Made by a program: the position numbers and the translations under genes. The notes below the pieces were generated by a model, which worked only from the letters and a program-made list of their open reading frames with translations, had not been told where the DNA came from and did not search any database. Shown here piece after piece: positions 1 through 8,445 of a stretch of 18,334 nucleotides of DNA. Positions within the stretch are counted from its first letter, which is position 1. The number at the start of each line of letters is the position of its first letter. Source of the DNA: Chloroflexota bacterium (GTDB taxonomy: Bacteria; Chloroflexota; Anaerolineae; Anaerolineales; Villigracilaceae); assembly GCA_021823555.1 (NCBI GenBank), contig JAKANW010000004.1, positions 1 through 18,334 on the forward strand, written 5' to 3'.

Positions 1-43
1 ACATTTCTTGTCGTCAAGGAGATTTTTGATTTGGATATTCAAC

Positions 44-1851
<1,808 letters not shown>

Positions 1852-1884
1852 CTTGTCCAAACCTTTTACAGGCAGGCGATTTAC

Positions 1885-1926
1885 AAAAAGCCAGGATCGT
1901 CCCAATGATGAGACGACCTGGCTTTT
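1885..1926. terminator. Bidirectional intrinsic terminator between convergent genes
   Basis: AAAAGCCAGG-A-TCGTC (1886-1901) pairs with GACGA-CCTGGCTTTT (1912-1926) to give a 15-bp stem with one bulged A and a 10-base loop. The A-run on the left arm and T-run on the right arm let it act for both eno (rightward) and the CBS-domain gene (leftward, stop at 1945). It fills the gap between two convergent genes, which is the expected place. Confidence 0.85.
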
Positions 1927-1944
1927 GTCCAGGGATATTGCCGC

Positions 1945-3210
1945 TTATGTTTGGTGCATCATGGCCTTGAACAAAATCTGGCGATCCACCAGACCAATGG
2001 CTTTTCCATCGGTATCCACGACAACCATCCACTTGCGCCTCTGCAAAAGCATTATATGTGTGGCGTCCGTCAGAGGCGTATCGGGGGAGGCGCTCAGGAC
2101 CTCTTGCGACATCAATTGCGAAGCGGTTGTCTTTTCATCCGGTGCGTTTCGCTTTCCGCGCAGGGCTTGCATCACTCCCCGCCGTGCACCGGGTTGGACC
2201 CGCATCACCACATCTGCATCGCTGATCAAACCCAATGGCCGGCCTGCGTCATCGGTCACAACCAGTCGGCGGGTTCCAGCCTCGAGGAAGCCAGCGATCA
2301 CATCCGCCAGCCGTGCATTTTCATGAATGGTGGGAATTTTAGAGAGCATGATGTCGCCGAGGGTGTTGGCCGCGCCGGAGGGCGCCTTGGCTGCGCGTTT
2401 CTTCGCTTCTTCACTGACCACCTGTCGCAACACATCCACGCGCGAGAGTACGCCAATGAGTTTTCCGCTCTCGTCGAGAACGGGCAAGCGTTTGATGCCG
2501 TGTTCAGCCATGCGCGCTGCGGCAAGACCCAAAGGCTCGCCCCCTCGGGCTGTAATGGCCGGGGAGGTCATAACATCAGCCACCTTAAGGGGACTGGCGC
2601 GAAGACCGGCCAACTCGGTTTGGAGTGTTTGCTCATCCAGCCGTTCAGCTACCGAAAAATGTTGTTGTAAACCGGCGCGTTCGAGCAGGTCTTCATCGGT
2701 CAACATTCCAACCACCTCGCCGCGCGTGTTCAACACCGGCATTGCCTTGAGCAGATGTTTGAGCATCTTTTCCCAGGCTTCCGCTACAGGCATGGCATCC
2801 GTCAGCGTGATAACCTTGTGCGTCATCACTTCTGAAACATGTTTATCCGTTGGGAGAGGGTTCAAATAGCGGTGGGTATATTTAACCACCTCCACATCCT
2901 CGAGGATGATCAGTCCCTCGCCCACCATCGGGGCAATCACCTTAAGGATTTGATCCATTTTTTCCGGAGTATCTACGACCTGGATGATCATCGGCAGATC
3001 GAGCGAGAGTCGCAGGATGGACGCCGTATGAACCACGGAATGTGCCCCAAAGCCGGCCAGGCCGCGTATCACCGTCGCGCCGGCCATTCCTTGGGACCTG
3101 AGCGTTTCCACCAGCGCCGTATGGAGAGCCTTTCCTCGCCATTGGTCGCTCTCGCCGATATAAATGCTGAGACGTTTGGCTTTCTTTTCCATCAACTGTT
3201 CCGGTGACAT
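1945..3210 (-). CDS. DUF190 plus four-CBS-domain protein
   Basis: This 421-residue soluble protein has an N-terminal DUF190 domain (about residues 12-115, ferredoxin-like, with LSIYIGESDQWRGKALH and GLAGFG) followed by four CBS motifs arranged as two Bateman pairs. The CBS motifs lie at about 125-180 (VMTHKVITL to GMLTDEDLL), 210-266 (VMTSPAITA to GVLSRVDVL), 284-338 (IMLSKIPTI to GLISDADVV) and 363-418 (LMSQEVLSA to GLVDRQILF). CBS pairs generally sense adenine nucleotides or other ligands, and DUF190 genes are often found beside crcB. The gene directly follows crcB (14-base gap) and has a very strong GGAGGAGG ribosome site just before ATG 3210. A regulatory role linked to the fluoride channel is inferred from context only. 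Confidence 0.9.
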   Translation of the reverse strand: MSPEQLMEKKAKRLSIYIGESDQWRGKALHTALVETLRSQGMAGATVIRGLAGFGAHSVVHTASILRLSLDLPMIIQVVDTPEKMDQILKVIAPMVGEGLIILEDVEVVKYTHRYLNPLPTDKHVSEVMTHKVITLTDAMPVAEAWEKMLKHLLKAMPVLNTRGEVVGMLTDEDLLERAGLQQHFSVAERLDEQTLQTELAGLRASPLKVADVMTSPAITARGGEPLGLAAARMAEHGIKRLPVLDESGKLIGVLSRVDVLRQVVSEEAKKRAAKAPSGAANTLGDIMLSKIPTIHENARLADVIAGFLEAGTRRLVVTDDAGRPLGLISDADVVMRVQPGARRGVMQALRGKRNAPDEKTTASQLMSQEVLSASPDTPLTDATHIMLLQRRKWMVVVDTDGKAIGLVDRQILFKAMMHQT

Positions 3211-3224
3211 ATCGCCTCCTCCAA

Positions 3225-3599
3225 CTAAATAGCTCTAGCCAAAATGATGCCCAACAAAACCGACAATCCTCCCAAAAAGGCGCTTCCAAAGAGATTGAGC
3301 AACCCGGGCAACCATTGATTATCAAGAATTAGATTCATACTCTCGAAAGTATACGACGAAAATGTGGTGTAAGATCCGAGAAAACCAATGGCCACCAGAA
3401 TACGCCAGCGAGGGTCGAGCAGAAGGCGATCCACAGCCAGGGTCATGAAAAATCCCAGAATAAAACTGCCAGTCAAATTGATGACCAGGTTTCCGTAGGG
3501 AAAAGATGTCCCGAAACGGGCAGCGGCCCAGCCGCCAATCCAATATCTTAAATTTGCTCCAAGTATCGCGCCCATAGAAATCAATAAAAACGTTTCCAT
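3225..3599 (-). CDS. crcB: CrcB/FluC fluoride channel
   Basis: This is a small four-helix inner-membrane protein of the Fluc family, which exports fluoride passively as a dual-topology dimer. From the chosen ATG (3599) it is 124 residues, the family norm. Landmarks are GAILGANLRYWIGG near the N-terminus, the first-half NLVINLTGSFILGFF helix, and GFLGSYTTFSSYTFES, which contains the conserved Na+/fluoride pore segment with Thr-Thr-Phe-Ser. An in-frame ATG at 3671 would add 24 polar residues and overlap the upstream MutS-like gene by 17 bases. I prefer 3599 because homologues start just before the GxxxGxxxRY motif. An AAAGG lies only two bases before that ATG, so TTG 3611 is another possible start. 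No fluoride riboswitch is visible upstream, since the gene is internal to an operon. Confidence 0.93.
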   Translation of the reverse strand: METFLLISMGAILGANLRYWIGGWAAARFGTSFPYGNLVINLTGSFILGFFMTLAVDRLLLDPRWRILVAIGFLGSYTTFSSYTFESMNLILDNQWLPGLLNLFGSAFLGGLSVLLGIILARAI

Positions 3600-3654
3600 A
3601 TCCTTTGGCAAGATAACCTTTCTTAAATGGTGTGAAATTGAATACCAGAAATGA

Positions 3655-5169
3655 TCAAATTTCTTTTTCATGTTCGCTCAACCGAAATATCGTATTATAC
3701 AAATCTTCGCCATAACTGGTTTGCAATGGTTCTCCCTCGATCAATTTAAAGTTTCGGCTTCCGTCAGGCTGCCTTTCGGCCCGCAGGAAAATGGCGCCAT
3801 CCGATCGTTTTTCATGGAAACCATTCGCAAGCTCATATAAATGCGTGACATAGAAGACCTTAACCCGCTTTTCAAGCAAGGCGTTCACGATCTGCCTTGC
3901 AATCTCCGAGCCTTCCCTTTCATTGGTCGCGGCGAATGACTCATTGAACAATACTGTGGAATCCGGCATGATATGATCCACGATGGCGCTCATCCTGCTG
4001 AGTTCTTCGTCGAATTTACCACTGGTCATGGTTGTGTCTTCTTCCCGCTTATAATGACTGAAAAGGCGGCTGCACACATTGGCGCAGAAGGACTCGGCCG
4101 GCGCGAACATGCCGCACTGCATCATCAACTGCGCCAGACCGATGCTCCGCAAAAAAGTGGATTTGCCGCCCTGGTTGGCGCCCGTGATGATGACCAGATC
4201 CTTGTTGTCGGCGCTCACATCGTTGCCCACCACCTTCTGCTTCATGGTCAGTGTCAGGGAGATATCATACAGGCCGGTGAACGAATGTCGGCGCTCACTG
4301 GCAGGCACAGGCTGGGGAAACGCGATGGGTGCTCCCAATTGGGCAAGTCGTTCGGATAAATTCAAGCAGCCGATGTAAAACGCAAGTTCGAGCCGCAGCG
4401 CATTGAGAAAACTGTCAATATGATCGGCAGATTGAGCCAGCGCATTGGCAACCAGGTTGAGGCTCCTGTCTCTCAATTCCCCGAGCGCCTGCGCTCCGGC
4501 TTCATCGCGGGGATGAAGGCTGAACGAGTAAACCGGCGATTTTTTCGAGAAGACCTGCTTCATCCAATCCTGATTTCGCTGGTTGGGTTTGCGAAGGGTG
4601 TAATCCGTTCCTTCGTTCCCGTTTCCTAATTCGGCGCTGAGCAAAACGCCTCCGTGGAATCTCAGCTCTTTGAGATGATTTTCGACAACGGCGAAATATT
4701 CGTCGTCCAGTTCCTGCTGGATCATCGCAAAGAACCTTCGAAAGCCCTGTGATTCGAATCCTTCGGCGTGCTCGTCGGCAATTCGCTTCAAGGTCTTAAG
4801 CAAGCCAACGAACATTTGCAGCATTTCCAGCGCGCCGCTCAAGATGGCGCTCGGATAGCGGCTGAAAATGCCCATCCAATGCCTGTGCTTGTTTTCAATG
4901 GATTGTAGCGGAATGCGGTAAATCTGCCTGATGACATCAGGATGTTTCAGGCAATCCTTGAGAATTTCCTGTCGGTAGCGGATCGCCTCCGGCGCCTCCA
5001 AACCGGACAAAATGGCTTGTTTTGCCACCGAGAACAAAAACTCGTCCCCAAGCGCCATTGCGTTGAACAACGTATTCAATTCCAGGTCCTGGACCAACGC
5101 CGCTTCATTGAACGGGAGTTTCTGCTTTGGTTCGAAATCCCGGTCGGGATGCATTAGAAAAACTTTCAT
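3655..5169 (-). CDS. MutS-like ATPase, second of a tandem pair
   Basis: This 504-residue protein has a helical MutS core/lever-like region (about 60-300, including RYRQEILKDCLKHPDV) and a C-terminal MutS domain V ATPase. Walker A is GANQGGKST (330-338), the signature segment is MTSGKFDEELSRM (381-393), Walker B is STVLFNES (Asn409-Glu410), and the H-loop is VTHLYEL with His443. It has no mismatch-recognition domain I and no Smr nuclease domain, so it is neither canonical MutS nor MutS2. Walker B carries Asn where Asp is usual, and FAATN replaces the GRGTS that follows in MutS. Its ATG overlaps the TGA of the preceding MutS-like gene (ATGA, 5166-5169), implying coupled translation and perhaps heteromer formation. 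A DNA-linked or complex-remodelling ATPase role is inferred; the substrate is unknown. Confidence 0.9.
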   Translation of the reverse strand: MKVFLMHPDRDFEPKQKLPFNEAALVQDLELNTLFNAMALGDEFLFSVAKQAILSGLEAPEAIRYRQEILKDCLKHPDVIRQIYRIPLQSIENKHRHWMGIFSRYPSAILSGALEMLQMFVGLLKTLKRIADEHAEGFESQGFRRFFAMIQQELDDEYFAVVENHLKELRFHGGVLLSAELGNGNEGTDYTLRKPNQRNQDWMKQVFSKKSPVYSFSLHPRDEAGAQALGELRDRSLNLVANALAQSADHIDSFLNALRLELAFYIGCLNLSERLAQLGAPIAFPQPVPASERRHSFTGLYDISLTLTMKQKVVGNDVSADNKDLVIITGANQGGKSTFLRSIGLAQLMMQCGMFAPAESFCANVCSRLFSHYKREEDTTMTSGKFDEELSRMSAIVDHIMPDSTVLFNESFAATNEREGSEIARQIVNALLEKRVKVFYVTHLYELANGFHEKRSDGAIFLRAERQPDGSRNFKLIEGEPLQTSYGEDLYNTIFRLSEHEKEI

Positions 5170-6695
5170 GATTGGATGCGCTCCTTGATCTGCTCGTAGG
5201 TCAGGCGGTGCTTTTCGGCAAGCGAGATGGCGTAGGCCAGCCCATCAGCGGGCTTTCTGATAACCTTGAACGTCCGCATGGCCGGGTTTTTCGGGACGAC
5301 CGTGCTGACCATACTGACGGTTTTCTCGCTCAAAGACGACAACTCATCCATGAATGTCACCCACACGCACAACGAATCCAATTCCATCACCCTCGCCATG
5401 ATCTTCTTGCTCAGGAAAACGGCGTCCTGCAAAGTGGTGGACGCGAAAATCTCGTTCAAGATGAGAATGCTGTCCGGCGTGGCAAGGGCAAGAATATCAT
5501 GAATGCGCGTCAGGTCATCCTGCAATTTGCCGCGCAGGTTCTTGATATTTTCCTCTTTTTCGAAATGTGTAAAAATCTGGTCGAACAGGAAAAGCCGCGC
5601 CTCCCGGCCCGGTACGGGACAGCCAAGACTGGCAAGGTAGTGCAACTGACCGAAGGTGCGGGCGAAGGTGGTCTTGCCGCCCTGGTTCGGGCCCGAGACG
5701 ACGATAATGCGTTCCGGCCCCTTCAGGAAAAACTCGTTGCAGATCACCGGCTTCTCGGTGTAAAGCAAGCTGTGCGCCAACGCCAGGTCGAAGCCATCCT
5801 GGTCGTACACCTCGCGGCTTGCACCAACCTGCGGGTAGCAAAACGTCAGCCCTTTACGTTTGATGTCGGCAGCAAGTTCCAGATAGGCAATGTAAAACTG
5901 TATTTCGCGGTCAAACACGCGGATCGCCTCATCCACAAACTGGTTGTGGCTGGCGCAAAACTGGTCGAGGGCGGCAAAACGTTTGGGATACAGCCGGGCG
6001 ACAGAATCGAGAATTTGCGCTTCGATATGGTTCATGCCAGAGCCTTTGTAAAGGTCAACCCGGTAATCTTTCACCGCACCCTGCTTGAATTTCTCGAAGG
6101 TTTTCTCCACCTCTACACTGTAATCCGTCTCCCCTTCATACCTCCGCACCTTCACCGTGCCGCCGTTCTGGATAATCACGCTATATTTCATGCCTGACAG
6201 CCCGCCCTTGACCTTATGCGCCTCTGCCAGCAGGGACTGAAACCCATGCGAGTTGGCGTAGTTCGTCATATACTCATGGAACGCCAAGAAGCCGCGCGAT
6301 CTCAAATCCGCCAGGCTCAGGTCGCGCGCCAGGTCGGTCACGGCTTCACAATAGACGAGCGCGGCCTCCAGAAACCAGCCTTTTTTATGGTAGTTGAAGT
6401 CCAATTTTTCCACCAGCGCCAGGTAGCGGCGCACGATGATCATCTTTTCGGCAAAAGCTTTGATGTGAGCCATCAGCATTTCATTTTCCATGTCCCGCGT
6501 CACTTCATGGCGATAATAGATGGTCTCAACATCGCGCAGGGGCATGTAGAAGAACGGCTTCAGATTGTATTCCTCCCTGCGGGCGGTGATGGCCTCTATC
6601 ACCTGGTCGAGATTCAGGTCGGCAAAAAAGGCGGGCTGTGCCGCTGTTTCTTTCTGAAGATCATCCTTATCGAAAAGGATACTGTGGAAGGTCAT
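5166..6695 (-). CDS. MutS-like ATPase, first of a tandem pair
   Basis: This 509-residue paralogue of the next gene has a helical N-terminal region (about 1-300) and a MutS domain V ATPase. Walker A is GPNQGGKTT (335-343), the signature region is LRGKLQDDLTRIHDIL (387-402), and Walker B is SILILNEIF (Asn414-Glu415). At the H-loop position it reads VWVTFMDEL, with Phe448 where MutS proteins and its partner have His. The correct start is ATG 6695, with AGGA about nine bases upstream, not the ATG at 7640 that is open in the same frame. The residues between those points make no sensible protein, and the preceding gene's true HEAT frame stops in an ATGA overlap exactly at 6692-6695. Mismatch-binding and Smr domains are absent. 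The Asp-to-Asn change in Walker B, shared with the partner, suggests a distinct subfamily rather than decay. Confidence 0.88.
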   Translation of the reverse strand: MTFHSILFDKDDLQKETAAQPAFFADLNLDQVIEAITARREEYNLKPFFYMPLRDVETIYYRHEVTRDMENEMLMAHIKAFAEKMIIVRRYLALVEKLDFNYHKKGWFLEAALVYCEAVTDLARDLSLADLRSRGFLAFHEYMTNYANSHGFQSLLAEAHKVKGGLSGMKYSVIIQNGGTVKVRRYEGETDYSVEVEKTFEKFKQGAVKDYRVDLYKGSGMNHIEAQILDSVARLYPKRFAALDQFCASHNQFVDEAIRVFDREIQFYIAYLELAADIKRKGLTFCYPQVGASREVYDQDGFDLALAHSLLYTEKPVICNEFFLKGPERIIVVSGPNQGGKTTFARTFGQLHYLASLGCPVPGREARLFLFDQIFTHFEKEENIKNLRGKLQDDLTRIHDILALATPDSILILNEIFASTTLQDAVFLSKKIMARVMELDSLCVWVTFMDELSSLSEKTVSMVSTVVPKNPAMRTFKVIRKPADGLAYAISLAEKHRLTYEQIKERIQS

Positions 6696-7640
6696 GACCG
6701 GATATCCTGTTCTGCCGCTCGAAGTTGATTCAGCGCTTGGATGGATGCCCCCACCACACTGGGACGCTGGCTCCTCGTTGCCTGCTCCAACGCCCGAAGG
6801 GACTCCTCTCCTCCGATCCGTCCCAACGCCTCTGCCGCCGCCACGCGCGAGACGTAGGGCTGGCTCTCGTCCAATAGGAGTTTTACCAACGCCGAAACAG
6901 AAGGCTTCGCCCTCAACCAGCCCAGCCCGCGCGCGCCCAGCACTTGGGAATAAGGATCGTTCCTTCGCTCCAACAACATCGTCAGTGGCACGATGGCGCG
7001 CGGCGCAGAGAATGCGTTCATCGGGCGCGAGATATTCACTGACGTAGCGCTGGAAATGATGAGGAAGTTCATAAAAGGTGTATTCGGCGGCAGTATAGCG
7101 CTCGGCTTCTGCGAAACTGGGCGCAGGGCGGCCAACGTGTATTGGCTTCCAGGCAGGATCAAGATGTGCAGGTTTTCCATAGACTTGAGATTGGCGGTAA
7201 CGCAGGGTCGCGTCGTGCAAGTATGGCTCAATCTCCTCGAGGCTGAGCCAATGCCATTTCCCTGGTTTGGACACGTTTAAGGTGTTGATGATTTCAGCAC
7301 GTTGATTTGCAGCAAGATTTTCAAGGTATTGAGGCGCACGTTCATCTGTATTGGGAATGGAAAGCAAAATAGGGGTTTCTTCACCGCGCTGGACGGCGCC
7401 AAGCAGGCGCGCTTCGATCTCCGTGTGGGGCGGGTGTGAAACATTACCCAATACCAGCACTGGAAACGGTTCATTGAAAGGCGAAAGTGCGGTAGGTAAA
7501 ATACCTACATCAAAAGGGAGATTCTCCTCCGGGTAGATGATTTTCTCCAGTCGCAGGCTTTTCGAGTCTACAGGGGAGTATTGTCCGGTAACACGACCCG
7601 CTTGGATGATTTTGATTTCGATGAGATGTTCTTTTGACAT
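6692..7640 (-). CDS. Pyrophosphatase-like/HEAT-repeat protein, frameshifted
   Basis: The intact product would be about 315 residues. Residues 1-150 resemble family I inorganic pyrophosphatase: FDVGILPTALSPFNEPFPVLVLG aligns with the YGYINHTLSLDGDPVDVLV block, and KPGKWHWLSLEE aligns with the late KGKWVKVEGWE block. The metal-binding aspartates of the DGDPVD motif are replaced (Phe, Glu, Pro), so it is probably not an active pyrophosphatase. A linker follows (about 150-213, ending APDERILCA). A +1 shift within the GC-rich tract 6995-7004 is needed to continue into about 100 residues of HEAT repeats (RAIVPLTMLLERRNDP, ALVKLLLDES, RVAAAEALGRIGGEESL, VVGASIQALNQL). That frame stops at 6692 in an ATGA overlap with the MutS-like gene. 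The shift may be a sequencing error or a real mutation. ATG 7640 has no strong ribosome site and lies ten bases after a 14-bp hairpin. Confidence 0.75.
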
Positions 7641-7650
7641 GGCAAAAGAA

Positions 7651-7688
7651 ATAGCCTCTACCGAGTCAGGGAATTCGGTAGAGGCTAT
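7651..7688 (-). promoter_or_regulatory. Perfect 14-bp hairpin in the leader of the pyrophosphatase-like gene
   Basis: ATAGCCTCTACCGA (7651-7664) and its exact complement (7675-7688) flank a ten-base spacer. On the minus strand the hairpin is followed by TTTCTTTTGCC and then ATG 7640. It has the form of an intrinsic terminator or attenuator, but the start codon lies within the T-rich tail. The only Shine-Dalgarno-like AGAGG is inside the 3' arm, so it could also restrict translation. It may end the upstream operon, regulate the MutS-like cassette, or bind a protein as an operator. Confidence 0.6.
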
Positions 7689-7738
7689 CAGTCGGTTAAG
7701 ACAATTGCGGCGAGCCTCATCGCCTGTAGAGATTGCGA

Positions 7739-8032
7739 TTATTTTATCATATTTGAGTCAGACCGAATGGAGTGGTTTTGGGTTCTCTGGGATTTTCTGT
7801 GATGCGCTGCCAAATGTAGGTCGGATTGCCAATCCGACCCCATGCCGACCTGCCACCGTTCGCGCCGCGAGCACAATGCTGCGAGGTGGCAGATGCGCTG
7901 GTCTATCACGGCGATTTTGTTATGTACGGCGTAAATACGCAACAAAGTACTTGCCAGCCGTGCTTCCTCCGGTAATTCAGCCAAATGACGGACGCGCTGC
8001 AAAACATTTTTGAATTGAGAAAGTTTGTTCAT
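7739..8032 (-). CDS. Small hypothetical protein, C-terminus altered by insertion
   Basis: The present frame gives 97 residues, but only the first 47 or so (MNKLSQFKNVLQRVRHLAEL onward to VIDQRI) look like a natural protein; the rest translates a hairpin element and out-of-frame flank. If one copy of the 9-bp direct repeat and the 82-bp block (7810-7891) are removed, the frame continues as TENPREPKTTPFGLTQI and stops at TGA 7747-7749, giving a 64-residue product. The start is ATG 8032, 14 bases after the stop of the membrane protein gene, so it belongs to that operon. I do not recognise the family; the head is basic and helical. It may still be functional with a replaced tail. Confidence 0.5.
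   Translation of the reverse strand: MNKLSQFKNVLQRVRHLAELPEEARLASTLLRIYAVHNKIAVIDQRICHLAALCSRRERWQVGMGSDWQSDLHLAAHHRKSQRTQNHSIRSDSNMIK
7801..7900. mobile_element. MITE/REP-like double-hairpin insertion with direct repeats
   Basis: GATGCGCTG occurs at 7801-7809 and again at 7892-7900, as expected of a target-site duplication. Between the copies are two hairpins. GGTCGGATTG (7819-7828) pairs with CAATCCGACC (7830-7839) around a single base. CTGCCACC-GT-TCGC ... AGCA pairs with TGCT-GCGA-GGTGGCAG across 7850-7892, with unpaired bases on the left side. Short inverted ends TGCCA (7808-7812) and TGGCA (7887-7891) are also present, in which case the duplication would be 7 bp. No transposase is encoded, so this would be a non-autonomous element. 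Confidence 0.6.
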
Positions 8033-8046
8033 AATCTAGCGTTCCG

Positions 8047-8445
8047 CTATACCCCAAATGGTTTGACGCGCTGCCATGCGCCGATGATGTAAATTATCAC
8101 GCCCGCAGCTTCAAGGATGTGCCCGGCCAAAAGCGCGATGGGAATCCAGAGTTGGAGAGCGGCAAGCAAGATGCCGGCGTTAACGGACACAAATGCCGTC
8201 CAGATGATTCCCTTGTTCCCGCGTGGCGCACCGACTCGGAAACGCGGCAAAATCCAGAAAGCAACGCCCATCGCCAGTTGGACCAGCCAGCCGACAAGCA
8301 AAAATTCAACGTGAATGGGGAAGAGTCCCCAGATGGGCGGATAATACGGGATCCCTTTTTCTGCCAGGATCAACGCGCCAAAGGTGATACCAAGCAAAAG
8401 GTAGATCAACGAAGCGCGCACAAACCAGAGGCTCAGCCGCGGCAT
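8047..8445 (-). CDS. Four-helix membrane protein, heme-copper-oxidase-subunit-I-like, second of a pair
   Basis: This 132-residue integral membrane protein has four predicted helices (about 8-28, 43-68, 82-103 and 105-125). The second contains GLFPIHVEFLLVGWLVQLAMGVAFWILPRF, which recalls the His-containing helix of CcoN/NorB-type heme-copper oxidase subunits (His, then GW, then G and a Pro-Arg end). It is far shorter than a real subunit I (12 helices or more), so it cannot by itself be a complete oxidase. It is a clear paralogue of the preceding gene but has Glu where the paralogue has His, with its His two residues earlier. Its ATG directly follows the TAA of that gene, so translation is coupled. 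Heme or metal binding is only a possibility. Confidence 0.85.
   Translation of the reverse strand: MPRLSLWFVRASLIYLLLGITFGALILAEKGIPYYPPIWGLFPIHVEFLLVGWLVQLAMGVAFWILPRFRVGAPRGNKGIIWTAFVSVNAGILLAALQLWIPIALLAGHILEAAGVIIYIIGAWQRVKPFGV

Noticed and set aside
3600..3800. A fluoride riboswitch for crcB
   Set aside because: crcB is internal to an operon, the upstream bases are coding sequence of the MutS-like gene, and no crcB-motif pattern was seen.
5172..6197. A 341-codon open frame on the + strand opposite the first MutS-like gene
   Set aside because: It is the antisense of well-supported ATPase motifs, its composition is typical of a shadow frame, and it has no recognisable domain.
7048..7231. 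An ATG at 7231 as an independent start for the HEAT-repeat protein
   Set aside because: The residues between 7231 and about 7003 in that frame look like a shadow of the pyrophosphatase-like frame, while that frame itself reads smoothly to 7003. A single frameshifted gene from 7640 explains the data better.
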